64,000 bases of DNA from Mesonia algae (GCF_003253545.1 NZ_QKYV01000003.1:62001-126000), one strand, 5' to 3'. Counted from the stretch's first letter, positions 18,644-27,144 are shown. Notes: generated from the letters alone by a model not told the origin. Numbers and translations: made by a program.

Positions 18644-19282
18644 TTACAAGCTGTACCTTAATCCAAGGTTAAAAACGTTATTATTAAACTTCAGTTTATC
18701 TTTATCATTTTCATATCCCATCAAACTAGAATCAAAACATAAAACTGCTGTAAAATTTTGTGAAATCTCTTGTTCTAATCCTAAACTAAATAAATAACCA
18801 AAATCTAAATCCACATCCTCTAAATCTGTCGAGTTTTCAATATTACTCACTTCATAATTATAAACATAATTTAAAAAACCACCTACACCAGCGACGAATT
18901 TTGTATTGCTCAACACACTGTTTTCATTTTTACCTAATCTATAAACTGCACTAAATTTTAAAGGTATCCTTAAATAGTCTGACTGCAAACTCGTCTGTCC
19001 TATACTGGAAAATAAGTTAGCATTATAAGTAGCCGTTTCAACCCCCAAACCAATTCTCCAACTTACAAAACTTTCATTTTTAAAGTCATAAATAAGATTT
19101 AATCGAGCTCCAGAAACTGAGCCATTAAGGTCTTTAAACTCTTCCGAGTTAAGTATTGAGTTTCCTAAACTAAAATTTAACCCCAAACTAAAATTTGACG
19201 TTTCTTTCCGTTCCTCTGTTTGAGCATGTAGAGTAAAACTAACAAAAAACAAAATGAAACAAGTAAAAATATAATTTTTCAT
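18644..19282 (-). CDS. Outer-membrane beta-barrel protein
   Basis: A 212-residue protein with a signal peptide ending LHAQ and alternating beta-strand patterns through to a terminal LGLRYSL, typical of small 8-10-stranded outer-membrane barrels (the porin/PorT-like annotation group). No specific function is recognisable. The ATG at 19282 is chosen because it begins the signal peptide; the open frame continues 21 codons upstream without signal-like sequence. The 5' side faces thyA across a 305-base gap that contains a dispersed repeat. Confidence 0.82.
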   Translation of the reverse strand: MKNYIFTCFILFFVSFTLHAQTEERKETSNFSLGLNFSLGNSILNSEEFKDLNGSVSGARLNLIYDFKNESFVSWRIGLGVETATYNANLFSSIGQTSLQSDYLRIPLKFSAVYRLGKNENSVLSNTKFVAGVGGFLNYVYNYEVSNIENSTDLEDVDLDFGYLFSLGLEQEISQNFTAVLCFDSSLMGYENDKDKLKFNNNVFNLGLRYSL

Positions 19283-19471
19283 AAAATATTGATTTATAGT
19301 TAAAACATTAACGCAATTCAATAAAAATATATTGCAACAATTCACTTTGAAAAAGATCTATATTGAATATACATTTAAAAAGTTTTCGCTTTCGCGGAAT
19401 TATATAGAAGTTAAAAATTAATCTTTTATCATTCATTTTTAGCTTCTTTTTATATTTTTACCAAAAGACTT

Positions 19472-19575
19472 GCGTTAGGGATTAAGCGATTTGTTGAAGC
19501 TCTTTTGTTTTGTCATTTCGAACAGAGTCGAGAAACAAAACAAAAAGCGACTTGCGAAAGCCCGCCCGAACGCCC
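19472..19575 (+). repeat. Dispersed intergenic repeat, copy 1 (with nested unit)
   Basis: This 104-base GC-richer element shares its two ends with a second copy at 58928-59007. Both begin GCGTTAGGGATT and end AAAGCCCGCCCGAACGCCC. The ends are imperfect inverted repeats (GCGTTAGGG versus CCCGAACGC). The centre is a stem, CTTTTGTTTTG / CAAAACAAAAAG, whose loop holds a 23-base unit beginning TCATTTCGAACAGAGTCGAG. The element ends 12 bases before the thyA ATG. It resembles palindromic repeats common between genes in flavobacterial genomes. The remaining bases of the 19283-19587 gap hold no gene I can support. Confidence 0.8.
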
Positions 19576-19587
19576 AAAATACTATTC

Positions 19588-20412
19588 ATGAAACAATATC
19601 ACGATTTACTTCAACACGTTTTAGAACACGGTAATGAAAAAGGAGACCGCACAGGGACAGGTACTAAAAGTGTTTTTGGCTACCAAATGCGTTTTGATTT
19701 GAGTGAAGGCTTCCCCATGGTGACCACCAAGAAGTTGCATTTAAAATCAATTGTTCATGAACTTTTATGGTTTCTAAAAGGAGACACCAACATAAAATAC
19801 TTACAAGATAACGGAGTACGAATTTGGAATGAATGGGCAGATGAAAACGGGGATTTAGGTCCGGTTTACGGTCATCAATGGCGCAATTGGAACAGCGAAG
19901 AGATTGATCAAATTAAAGATATTGTAGAGACCCTAAAGAAAAATCCTAACAGCAGAAGAATGTTAGTTTCTGCGTGGAATCCTAGCGTAATGCCAGATAC
20001 ATCGGTCTCATTTGATGAAAATGTGGCTAACGGAAAAGCGGCTTTACCACCTTGTCATGCCTTTTTTCAGTTTTATGTAGCCAACGGTAAATTGTCTTGT
20101 CAACTTTATCAACGAAGCGCCGATATTTTTCTTGGCGTTCCTTTCAATATTGCTTCTTATGCATTGTTTACCATGATGATGGCGCAAGTGTGCGGCTACG
20201 AAGCAGGAGATTTCATTCATACCTTTGGTGATGCTCACATTTATAATAACCACCAAGAGCAAGTAGAATTACAGCTTTCTCGAGAGCCCAGAGAACTTCC
20301 TAAAATGGTTATTAATCCAGAAGTGAAAGATATCTTTGGCTTTGTTTTTGAAGATTTTACCTTAGAAAACTACCAACCACATCCGCATATTAAAGCTAAA
20401 GTTGCGGTTTAA
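19588..20412 (+). CDS. thyA: Thymidylate synthase
   Basis: A 274-residue cytoplasmic enzyme that methylates dUMP to dTMP using methylenetetrahydrofolate. Signatures include the dUMP-binding and catalytic cysteine region [12 protein letters not shown] (Cys near residue 157), [34 protein letters not shown] and [11 protein letters not shown]. Start 19588 begins the family-typical [12 protein letters not shown]; an upstream in-frame extension to 19510 reads through the dispersed repeat and is not protein-like. The partner dihydrofolate reductase lies 5 kb downstream on the same strand. Confidence 0.97.
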   Translation: MKQYHDLLQHVLEHGNEKGDRTGTGTKSVFGYQMRFDLSEGFPMVTTKKLHLKSIVHELLWFLKGDTNIKYLQDNGVRIWNEWADENGDLGPVYGHQWRNWNSEEIDQIKDIVETLKKNPNSRRMLVSAWNPSVMPDTSVSFDENVANGKAALPPCHAFFQFYVANGKLSCQLYQRSADIFLGVPFNIASYALFTMMMAQVCGYEAGDFIHTFGDAHIYNNHQEQVELQLSREPRELPKMVINPEVKDIFGFVFEDFTLENYQPHPHIKAKVAV

Positions 20413-20423
20413 AACCAATAATT

Positions 20424-20828
20424 ATGAAAAAATATATCTTTATTTTAACCTTAATCCTTACCTCATCGTTTGGGTTTTCTCAAACTGCATCAGGCAACAA
20501 AGTATCTTCTAAAGAAGTAGCTCCCGTTTGGCCAGGGTGCGAGGAAAGTAGTCAAAAATCAAATTGCTTTAATCAAATGCTAGCCAAGCATATTCAGCAA
20601 AATTTTAAATTTCCAAAAGGTTATAGCTCCGAAGATAAAGGCACACGAGTAATTGTAAGTTTTGTAGTAGATAAGACAGGGAAAACCAAAATTCTTGAAA
20701 CTACTGGCGGAAGAGAACTTTTACAAAAAGAAGCCGAAAGAAATATTCTTGCTATTCCAAAAATGAAACCGGGTCATCTTAACGGAAAAGCTCGAGCTAT
20801 AAAATATAAAGTGCCTTTTACTTTTTAA
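20424..20828 (+). CDS. Secreted protein with TonB C-terminal-like domain
   Basis: A 134-residue protein with a signal peptide ending GFSQ (about residue 20). A single domain resembles the C-terminal domain of TonB (about 35-134: VAPVWPGCEES, a Q-x-N-F-x-FP stretch, GTRVIVSFVVDKTGKTK, and AIKYKVPFTF). There is no proline-rich spacer or inner-membrane anchor, so it cannot act as a classical energy transducer by itself. Two cysteines near its N-terminal part could form a disulfide. It starts 11 bases after thyA. Confidence 0.78.
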   Translation: MKKYIFILTLILTSSFGFSQTASGNKVSSKEVAPVWPGCEESSQKSNCFNQMLAKHIQQNFKFPKGYSSEDKGTRVIVSFVVDKTGKTKILETTGGRELLQKEAERNILAIPKMKPGHLNGKARAIKYKVPFTF

Positions 20829-20835
20829 ACCTACG

Positions 20836-20861
20836 ACCTTCCCATTGAGAAGGTTTTTTTT
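20836..20861 (+). terminator. Intrinsic terminator before egtB
   Basis: A 6-bp stem (ACCTTC / GAAGGT) with a seven-base loop is followed by eight T residues, just after the TonB-like gene. Confidence 0.75.
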
Positions 20862-20902
20862 GGCGTTAACATACCTTAAAGATTTTCGTATTTAAAATTG
20901 TG

Positions 20903-20910
20903 TAACTTTG
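20903..20910 (+). promoter_or_regulatory. egtBD promoter -7 box
   Basis: TAACTTTG is a perfect TAnnTTTG match. Initiation a few bases downstream would exclude the upstream in-frame GTG at 20898 and make the ATG at 20937 the natural start of egtB. Confidence 0.55.
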
Positions 20911-20936
20911 AGATGAGTTGCAAAAAAACACTCATT

Positions 20937-22103
20937 ATGAAAATACACCAAGATCTTTTGGAAGAATTAATAGCTACTCGAAATGCTACCGAGACTATTT
21001 GTAAACCATTACAAATTGAAGATTACGTAGTGCAACCTGTAGAGTTCGTTTCTCCACCAAAATGGCATTTAGGGCACACTACTTGGTTTTTTGAAGAGTT
21101 TGTTTTAAAAGAAAACGCTCCCGATTATGAATTGTTTCATAAAGATTTTGCTTTTGTATTTAATAGCTATTATGAAAGTGTAGGCGAAAAAGTCGTTAGA
21201 ACCAATAGAGGGAACTTATCTCGTCCTGGGGTAGAAAAAATCTATGCGTACCGTGCGTATGTAACTCAAGCTTTAATCGATTTTTTAGAAAAAAATGAGA
21301 TTACTAAAGAATTAGAAGATGTCATTGAAATTGGAGTGCATCATGAAAAGCAGCATCAAGAACTCTTAATAACCGACATTAAATATATTTTAGGCAATAA
21401 CCCTTTACTACCTGCTTACAGCAATAACTTTGAAGAAAATGAAATTGATAAGCACAATCAAGAATGGTTAAACATTCCTAAAGGTTTATACACGATTGGT
21501 CATAGCAATACACATGAATTTTGTTATGACAATGAGCGAGGCGTGCATCAAGTTTACATCCATGATTTCTTTATTTCTAACAAACTTGTTACTAATGAAG
21601 AATATGTGGAATTTATCGAAGCTGGCGGATATGAAAATGTGCTACTATGGCATGCAGAAGCATGGGACTGGCTTCAACAAGAAAACATTAAAGCTCCTGC
21701 CTATTGGCATCGCATAAAAGACAAGTGGTATCAATACACCCTTGGCGGATTAATTCCGTTAACGGAAAAAGCTCCGCTTACCCATATTTCTTATTATGAA
21801 GCTTTTGCCTTTGCTCAATGGAAAGAAATGCGCCTTCCAACAGAGTTTGAATGGGAAGCCGCTCAACATAAATTTCATTGGGGAAAACGTTGGGAATGGA
21901 CCGAAAGTGCTTATTCCCCTTACCCCAATTACAAAAAGCCAGATGGAGCTCTAGGAGAATACAATGGTAAATTTATGGTGAACCAAAAAGTATTAAGAGG
22001 AGGCTCTATTGCAACGGCAAAAAATCACACTAGAATTACCTATAGAAATTTCTTTCATCCGCATTTAAGATGGCAGTTTAACGGATTAAGACTGGCCAAA
22101 TAA
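20937..22103 (+). CDS. egtB: Ergothioneine biosynthesis sulfoxide synthase EgtB
   Basis: A 388-residue non-haem iron enzyme that joins hercynine to a thiol donor and oxidises the sulfur. An N-terminal DinB-like domain carries the iron-binding histidines: His47 in KWHLGHTTWFF and His136/His140 in VHHEKQHQELL. A C-terminal formylglycine-enzyme-like domain follows (about 185-388, with VLRGGSIATAKNHTRITYRNF and a final FNGLRLAK). It is adjacent to egtD, as expected. No egtA or egtC is in the window, so the donor could be free cysteine rather than gamma-glutamylcysteine, as in some bacterial EgtB types; this is inference. Confidence 0.92.
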   Translation: MKIHQDLLEELIATRNATETICKPLQIEDYVVQPVEFVSPPKWHLGHTTWFFEEFVLKENAPDYELFHKDFAFVFNSYYESVGEKVVRTNRGNLSRPGVEKIYAYRAYVTQALIDFLEKNEITKELEDVIEIGVHHEKQHQELLITDIKYILGNNPLLPAYSNNFEENEIDKHNQEWLNIPKGLYTIGHSNTHEFCYDNERGVHQVYIHDFFISNKLVTNEEYVEFIEAGGYENVLLWHAEAWDWLQQENIKAPAYWHRIKDKWYQYTLGGLIPLTEKAPLTHISYYEAFAFAQWKEMRLPTEFEWEAAQHKFHWGKRWEWTESAYSPYPNYKKPDGALGEYNGKFMVNQKVLRGGSIATAKNHTRITYRNFFHPHLRWQFNGLRLAK

Positions 22104-22119
22104 TTTCCTACCTATCACT

Positions 22120-23088
22120 ATGAAAAAAGAAAATACGACTACATACACTTCAGACTTTGCCCAAGATGTGCACGAAGGCCTTACTCAATACCCCAAATAT
22201 TTATCTTCAAAATTTATTTATGATGAAAAAGGAGATAAGTTATTTCAGGACATTATGAACATGCCTGAATACTACTTGACCAATTGCGAGTTTAATATCC
22301 TTAAAAAACATACTTCGCTTATCGCGGATTATTTTAATGGAGAAAAAGGCTTTGATTTGATTGAACTAGGAGCTGGCGATGGCAAGAAAACTAAGATCTT
22401 ATTACAACACCTCGTAGATAAAAATTACGATTTTAAATATTCTCCCGTAGATATAAGTCAGCATATTTTAGATGATTTAGAACACTCACTGCAAAAGAAA
22501 ATCCCTGAAGTTTCAGTAGAAACATTACAAGGTTCTTATTTTAAGGTTTTAGAAAATTTAGCCGATTATAATACGCGCAAAAAAGCGATTATGGTTTTAG
22601 GTTCTAATATTGGCAACTTGATGCACGATAAAGCGATTGAATTTCTTAAAAACATTCAAGTGGCTATGAGTGACGAAGATATGTTGTTTATGGGCTTTGA
22701 CCAAAAGAAAAACCCAGAGACCATTCTCAATGCTTACAATGACCCTACGGGAATTACAGAACGCTTTAATAAAAATCTTTTGGTTCGCATCAACAAGGAG
22801 CTAGATGCTAATTTTGATACTGAAAATTTTAAACATTGGGAAACTTACGATCCTGAAACGGGGACCGCAAAGAGCTTTTTGGTAAGCCTAAAAGAACAAG
22901 AAGTATCGATTAATGAACTCAACCTTAATATTAATTTTAAAGCTTGGGAAACCATACATACCGAAATCTCTCAAAAATATGACGATGAAGTCGTAGAATG
23001 GCTCGCCGATGAGGCCGGTCTTAAAGTCATCGAATTCTTTACCGACGACAAAGGTTTTTATAAAAACTATATTTTTAAGAAGAAGTAA
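22120..23088 (+). CDS. egtD: L-histidine N-alpha-methyltransferase EgtD
   Basis: A 322-residue SAM-dependent enzyme that trimethylates histidine to hercynine, the first step of ergothioneine synthesis. Motifs are the N-terminal KYLSSKFIYDEKGDKLFQDI, the SAM-binding IELGAGDGKKT at about residues 80-91, VLGSNIGNL, and the C-terminal FFTDDKGFYKNYIFKKK. Length matches EgtD. It starts 16 bases after egtB, so the two form an operon closed by a terminator. Confidence 0.95.
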   Translation: MKKENTTTYTSDFAQDVHEGLTQYPKYLSSKFIYDEKGDKLFQDIMNMPEYYLTNCEFNILKKHTSLIADYFNGEKGFDLIELGAGDGKKTKILLQHLVDKNYDFKYSPVDISQHILDDLEHSLQKKIPEVSVETLQGSYFKVLENLADYNTRKKAIMVLGSNIGNLMHDKAIEFLKNIQVAMSDEDMLFMGFDQKKNPETILNAYNDPTGITERFNKNLLVRINKELDANFDTENFKHWETYDPETGTAKSFLVSLKEQEVSINELNLNINFKAWETIHTEISQKYDDEVVEWLADEAGLKVIEFFTDDKGFYKNYIFKKK

Positions 23089-23093
23089 AATAA

Positions 23094-23128
23094 AAAGAGC
23101 CAGATTATATTTATTCTGGCTCTTTAAA
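23094..23128 (+). terminator. Intrinsic terminator after egtD
   Basis: A perfect 11-bp stem (AAAGAGCCAGA / TCTGGCTCTTT) with a ten-base loop lies six bases past the egtD stop. The next about 115 bases before the following minus-strand gene hold nothing I can identify. Confidence 0.85.
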
Positions 23129-23242
23129 AATAAAGTTATAATACTATTTATAAATGTACTCCTGAAATATAGATTATAGGGAATGGTTCGTTTTTACAAA
23201 GAGAAAACTTCAGATCAATTTCTTTATTTGTAAGTTTTTTAT

Positions 23243-23557
23243 TTAATATTTTTTTAAAACTTTCTTACCAATAGGATAATAATATATATTAGTATCCCCT
23301 TTAATAGAAAATGAAATTGCTGTAGTAAAACTCATATCATAATCTAAAAGTTCTTTTTCCTTTTTAGAATTAAATAGATATTTACCTTCTCCAATTATTT
23401 TAACTTTTATAATTGTATCAACAACTTCTTTTTTAAGATTAACTTTAGATAAAATAGATTTTTGAAAATTTTTCTTATTAGAAATCAAAATCTCTGATTG
23501 TTGAGAAAATGTTAAGTTACTTACCAAAAATGATACTATTAAAATAAATAATTTCAT
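23243..23557 (-). CDS. Small secreted protein of unknown function
   Basis: A 104-residue protein with a signal peptide (MKLFILIVSFLVSN, cleavage likely after FSQ). The rest is lysine-rich with alternating hydrophobic residues and no recognisable motif. It starts six bases after the class V aminotransferase stop and probably shares its transcript. Confidence 0.6.
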   Translation of the reverse strand: MKLFILIVSFLVSNLTFSQQSEILISNKKNFQKSILSKVNLKKEVVDTIIKVKIIGEGKYLFNSKKEKELLDYDMSFTTAISFSIKGDTNIYYYPIGKKVLKKY

Positions 23558-23563
23558 ACTATT

Positions 23564-24640
23564 TTACCTTCTTAAAATTTTCATCAACACTTCTAAATCC
23601 TCCAACGTATTGTAATAATGAAAACCAACTCTAATCCCGTTACCGCGTTGCGAGCAAATAATTCCGTTTTGTGTGAGTCGATGAAATATTTTTTCGTCGC
23701 CTTTTAAATTAAAAATAGTAGCGTTTTTTTCTCGTTTTACTACACAATCTTCTAACAAACCTAATTGGGTAAATTGTTTTTTTGCTTCCGCGGAAAGCGT
23801 TTGGAGTTGTTTCTCTATCGCTTGTTTTCCTATTTTTTCTTGCAGCTCTAAAGCAACTTTTATGCTTCCTATATTGGTATAATTAAGGTGGCCTGGTTCT
23901 AACCTTCCGATTAGCGTATTTCCTTCTTCTTTATATTTTCCTATGTGAGAGCCAAAACCTTCCGTTTTTGGGGAGATTCTTTGTTCGGCTTCTTTGCTAA
24001 ACATAAAAAAACCATTTCCAAAACCAGCGTTGAGCCATTTGTAAGCACTCGCTCCCAACACATCTATTCCAGATATTGAAAAATTAAATTCCTCGGTCCC
24101 TAAATATTGTGTTCCATCGGCGATGATAAGCAATTGAGGAAATCTCTTTTTAAGTTCTTGCAGAAAAGAAAGGTCAATTTTAATTCCGTTAAGGTATTGT
24201 ACCAGACTCAGTGCTAAAACTTGAGGGTTTTCAGCTTCAATTTTTTGTAAGATATTCTGTTCTAGATGTTCGCTAATCTTAGTATAATGAATTTTAAAAT
24301 TTCTAGCTTCTACCGCTAAATTAACAGAAGGGTAATCGTTTTCTAAAAGCAAAAACGTAGTATCTTTAGGTAAGCCTTCTAAAATGGTATTGAATCCAAA
24401 AGTAAAATTAGGAACCAACGCTATCCTAGCTGCTTCGGCGGTAAAAAACTGAGCGAGCTTTTCTCTTGTTTCTGCTAAAGTTTTTGCTTCTTTATCTCTA
24501 TTTAAACTTCCTTGCGTTAATAAGTCTATATTTTTATCTTGCTGATAGTCAAAAACCTCTCTTGATAGTAATCCTGTTGCCGCAGTATTTAAGTAAGTAT
24601 TATGTTCTATAAGCGGGAAGTGTTTTATTAAATTATTCAT
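23564..24640 (-). CDS. Class V PLP-dependent aminotransferase-fold enzyme, candidate EgtE-type C-S lyase
   Basis: A 358-residue protein of the cysteine desulfurase/kynureninase fold. The PLP-binding region is visible as ADGTQYLG followed by the Schiff-base lysine in SAYKWLNAGFG (near residue 200). The C-terminal part has the GIRVGFHYYNTLEDLEVL segment typical of the class. It lacks an obvious mobile cysteine loop, which argues against an IscS/SufS-type desulfurase. EgtE, the PLP-dependent lyase that finishes ergothioneine, has this same fold, and the gene lies 0.5 kb from egtBD on the opposite strand. The EgtE assignment is inference from context. Confidence 0.85.
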   Translation of the reverse strand: MNNLIKHFPLIEHNTYLNTAATGLLSREVFDYQQDKNIDLLTQGSLNRDKEAKTLAETREKLAQFFTAEAARIALVPNFTFGFNTILEGLPKDTTFLLLENDYPSVNLAVEARNFKIHYTKISEHLEQNILQKIEAENPQVLALSLVQYLNGIKIDLSFLQELKKRFPQLLIIADGTQYLGTEEFNFSISGIDVLGASAYKWLNAGFGNGFFMFSKEAEQRISPKTEGFGSHIGKYKEEGNTLIGRLEPGHLNYTNIGSIKVALELQEKIGKQAIEKQLQTLSAEAKKQFTQLGLLEDCVVKREKNATIFNLKGDEKIFHRLTQNGIICSQRGNGIRVGFHYYNTLEDLEVLMKILRR

Positions 24641-24668
24641 AAGCTTTAAATAAGTGCCTCAAAAATGT

Positions 24669-24676
24669 TAAATTTG
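24669..24676 (+). promoter_or_regulatory. Promoter -7 box for the 2TM-folA run
   Basis: TAAATTTG is a perfect TAnnTTTG match 23 bases upstream of the ATG at 24700. The -33 region contains only CTTTA rather than a clear TTG. Confidence 0.5.
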
Positions 24677-24699
24677 AATACTACTAATTTACAGTTATT

Positions 24700-25140
24700 A
24701 TGAGTTCTACACATACGAAATCTTCTAAAATAGATCCGCAGCAGCGATCACTTATTGAAAACGCTCAAAGAAGAATTAAGCAAAAGAAAAGACTTACGGC
24801 TCATTTTGTTGTTTTCTTAGCCGGTTCTATCCTTTTTATCATTCTTAATTTAGTATTAAAGTTTGGAGAAAACTTTAGACCTTTTAATACCGATTGGTTT
24901 GTATGGGCAATTTTAGCTTGGTTTTTCTTTTTACTGATTCATTTTATAAACGTTTTTCTTATCAATACGTTTATGGGAAAGGAATGGGAAGAAAAGCAAT
25001 TGGAAAAACTCGTAGAGAAACAGCAGTTAAAAATTGAACAACTACAGCAAAAAGTAGATAAAGAACATCCTTTACCTCAAGGTCGTTTTCAAGATGACTC
25101 TGATTTTAAGAAACCCGATAACCCTTTAATCAATTCTTAA
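24700..25140 (+). CDS. 2TM domain-containing protein
   Basis: A 146-residue membrane protein with two transmembrane helices (about 30-52 and 65-88). A basic N-terminal segment (NAQRRIKQKKRLTAHF) and a Trp-rich region precede or flank them, matching the 2TM domain family of Bacteroidota. A C-terminal coiled-coil-like helix rich in Glu, Lys and Gln (about 100-128) follows. No function is known. Its stop overlaps nothing, and folA begins one base later. Confidence 0.8.
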   Translation: MSSTHTKSSKIDPQQRSLIENAQRRIKQKKRLTAHFVVFLAGSILFIILNLVLKFGENFRPFNTDWFVWAILAWFFFLLIHFINVFLINTFMGKEWEEKQLEKLVEKQQLKIEQLQQKVDKEHPLPQGRFQDDSDFKKPDNPLINS

Positions 25141-25141
25141 T

Positions 25142-25624
25142 ATGCTTACGATAATTGCTGCAGCAGGAGAAAATAATGAATTAGGAAAGGATAATGACTT
25201 GGTTTGGCATCTACCCGATGATTTTAAGCGATTTAAAAAATTGACGACTGGACATTGCATTATTATGGGAAGAAAAACATTTGAATCTTTTCCCAAACCT
25301 CTTCCTAACCGAACACATATTGTTCTTACTCGAGATAAAGAATATCAGCCTCAAGGTTGTACAGTAGTTCACCACATAGACGACGCATTGGCTTTTGCCA
25401 GTTACGATGAGCAACCGTTTATTATTGGTGGAGGAGAAATATATGAATTGGCATTGCCTTTTGTTCAAAAAATTGAATTGACGCGGGTACACGGTAATTT
25501 TGAGGTGGATACCTATTTTCCCGATTTTGATAAAAATAAATGGAAATTAACAGAAGAAGTTTTTCACGAAAAAGATGAAAAGCACGATTATGCGTTCACC
25601 TATTTAACCTACATTAGAAAATAA
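25142..25624 (+). CDS. folA: Dihydrofolate reductase
   Basis: A 160-residue cytoplasmic enzyme that regenerates tetrahydrofolate from dihydrofolate made by ThyA. The N-terminal AAAGENNELGKDNDLVWHLP and the following DDFKRFKKLTTGH (acidic active-site residue in the first part), the MGRKTFESFPKPLPNR segment and the IIGGGEIYELALP cofactor-binding loop are standard. Length is normal for chromosomal DHFR. It is the second gene of a three-gene run. Confidence 0.96.
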   Translation: MLTIIAAAGENNELGKDNDLVWHLPDDFKRFKKLTTGHCIIMGRKTFESFPKPLPNRTHIVLTRDKEYQPQGCTVVHHIDDALAFASYDEQPFIIGGGEIYELALPFVQKIELTRVHGNFEVDTYFPDFDKNKWKLTEEVFHEKDEKHDYAFTYLTYIRK

Positions 25625-25626
25625 GA

Positions 25627-26481
25627 TTGATCACCAATTCTCTTTTACATACTATTACTGAAAAGGAAAAATTTATAGTTTCTAATATTCAGCAGCTGTA
25701 TGGTGGAGATATCAATGAAGTTTTTCACGTAAGCACTTCTAACGGTGAAAAGGTTATCAAACTTAACTCAAATACTTATCTACCTCATTTATTTAAAAGA
25801 GAGAAAGAAGGTTTAGAAGCTCTTAGCTCTACGCATACATTTATTATTCCTCAAATAGAAGGTTGGGGAGAAATAGAAAATGTTACTTACCTTATCATGA
25901 ATTATATTTCTTCAGAGGCAGTCACCCAAGATCATTGGGAATTCTTTTCTGAAAACTTGGCTCTTTTGCATCAACAAACACAAGAATATTTTGGCTTCTC
26001 TAATGATAATTATATAGGTTCTTTACCCCAAATCAATACGCCTATTTATAAAAATGCGATCGATTTTTACAGAGAATTGAGATTGATACCGCAATTACAA
26101 TTAGCTCAACAAAGTGGCTTCACGTTTAAAAATGCAGATAGATTTTTAAAAAATTTAGAAAACTTAATTCCTAAAGAAGCTCCAGCATTAATTCACGGAG
26201 ACTTGTGGAATGGAAATTTTATCGCCACAACCCAAAACCAAATTGCGCTTATAGATCCTGCTACGCATTTTGGCATTAGAGAAATTGATTTAGCCATGAT
26301 GCAATTATTTGGCGGTTTTCCCGATGTAGTTTTTAAAAGTTATGAGGAACATTTTCTATTAGAAAAAAATTGGAGAGAGCGCCAACCTATATTTCAACTC
26401 TATTTTTTATTGGTTCACTTAAATATTTTTGGAAGTTCTTACTTTCCTCGTTGCCAAGAAATCATTAGTCGGTTTTCTTAA
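25627..26481 (+). CDS. Fructosamine/ketosamine kinase family protein
   Basis: A 284-residue kinase with the protein-kinase-like fold. The catalytic loop ALIHGDLWNGNF and metal-binding LIDPATHFGIREIDLAM lie near residues 187-225. Relatives phosphorylate fructosamines or ribulosamines on glycated proteins and so allow deglycation in the cytoplasm. The start is a TTG two bases after folA; no in-frame ATG is placed early enough to keep the N-terminal lobe. Tight spacing suggests translational coupling with folA. Confidence 0.88.
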   Translation: MITNSLLHTITEKEKFIVSNIQQLYGGDINEVFHVSTSNGEKVIKLNSNTYLPHLFKREKEGLEALSSTHTFIIPQIEGWGEIENVTYLIMNYISSEAVTQDHWEFFSENLALLHQQTQEYFGFSNDNYIGSLPQINTPIYKNAIDFYRELRLIPQLQLAQQSGFTFKNADRFLKNLENLIPKEAPALIHGDLWNGNFIATTQNQIALIDPATHFGIREIDLAMMQLFGGFPDVVFKSYEEHFLLEKNWRERQPIFQLYFLLVHLNIFGSSYFPRCQEIISRFS

Positions 26482-26579
26482 CCTCATTCACAAAGCTTAA
26501 CATTCTTACTATATTTTTTAGTATTTCCTTGACGGAAACATTTGATCTACAGCCTTACCTTTAAGAAAAAACTATTGAC

Positions 26580-27080
26580 ATGAGTACTGAAAACAAAAAC
26601 AGTGAAGAAGCTTTAAACAAGCTAAAAGAAATGACTAGCAATATAGAGACCAGTATGATGATCACCAATTTAGGCGATCATCCTTTAGATGCTGTTCCTA
26701 TGACGCAAAAGAAAATTGATGAGCAAGGAAATATCTGGTTCTTAAGTCCGGGTGATAGCGAACACAATAAAAACATTAGTAAAGATAGTAAAACTCAATT
26801 ATTATATAGTGATCCTTCCGATAAGCAATTTATAAGTATTTATGGTGATGCAGAGATCGTATTAAAGCAAGAAATTTTAGAAGAATTATATTCAAGCATT
26901 TCAGATAACTGGTTTAATGGAGTTAATGACCCCAACTTAACCGCTATTAAATTTGCACCTAAAGAAGCTTATTATTGGGATACTAAATCTAATAAATATA
27001 TTAGTTTCTTAAAAATGGGGTTGGCAAGCCTTACTGGAAATCAGCAAGATGTTGGAGAAAAAGGTAAACTGAATCTATAA
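26580..27080 (+). CDS. Pyridoxamine 5'-phosphate oxidase-like (general stress protein 26 type)
   Basis: A 166-residue split-barrel flavin-binding protein. Segments such as MITNLGDHPLDAVPM, GNIWFLSPGDSEHNKNI and FISIYGDAEIV follow the pattern of GSP26-like pyridoxamine oxidase-fold proteins. These are probably flavin or haem binders linked to stress rather than true PdxH. A 98-base AT-rich gap separates it from the kinase gene; no clear promoter element is visible there. Confidence 0.85.
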   Translation: MSTENKNSEEALNKLKEMTSNIETSMMITNLGDHPLDAVPMTQKKIDEQGNIWFLSPGDSEHNKNISKDSKTQLLYSDPSDKQFISIYGDAEIVLKQEILEELYSSISDNWFNGVNDPNLTAIKFAPKEAYYWDTKSNKYISFLKMGLASLTGNQQDVGEKGKLNL

Positions 27081-27109
27081 AGTTTAGGTTGAGGTTTTGC
27101 TCCAAATGA

Positions 27110-27144
27110 GGTTTAGGTACAGTTCTTGTACTTAAACCTTTTTT
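27110..27144 (+). terminator. Intrinsic terminator overlapping the fabD promoter
   Basis: A 12-bp stem (GGTTTAGGTACA / TGTACTTAAACC, one G-T pair) with a five-base loop is followed by TTTTTT. The right arm and tail contain the -33 to -7 region of the next promoter. Confidence 0.85.

Noticed and set aside
20937-23088. Ovothiol synthesis (OvoA) instead of ergothioneine
   Set aside because: OvoA fuses the iron enzyme with a methyltransferase in one long protein; here separate EgtB- and EgtD-type genes with EgtD signatures are present.
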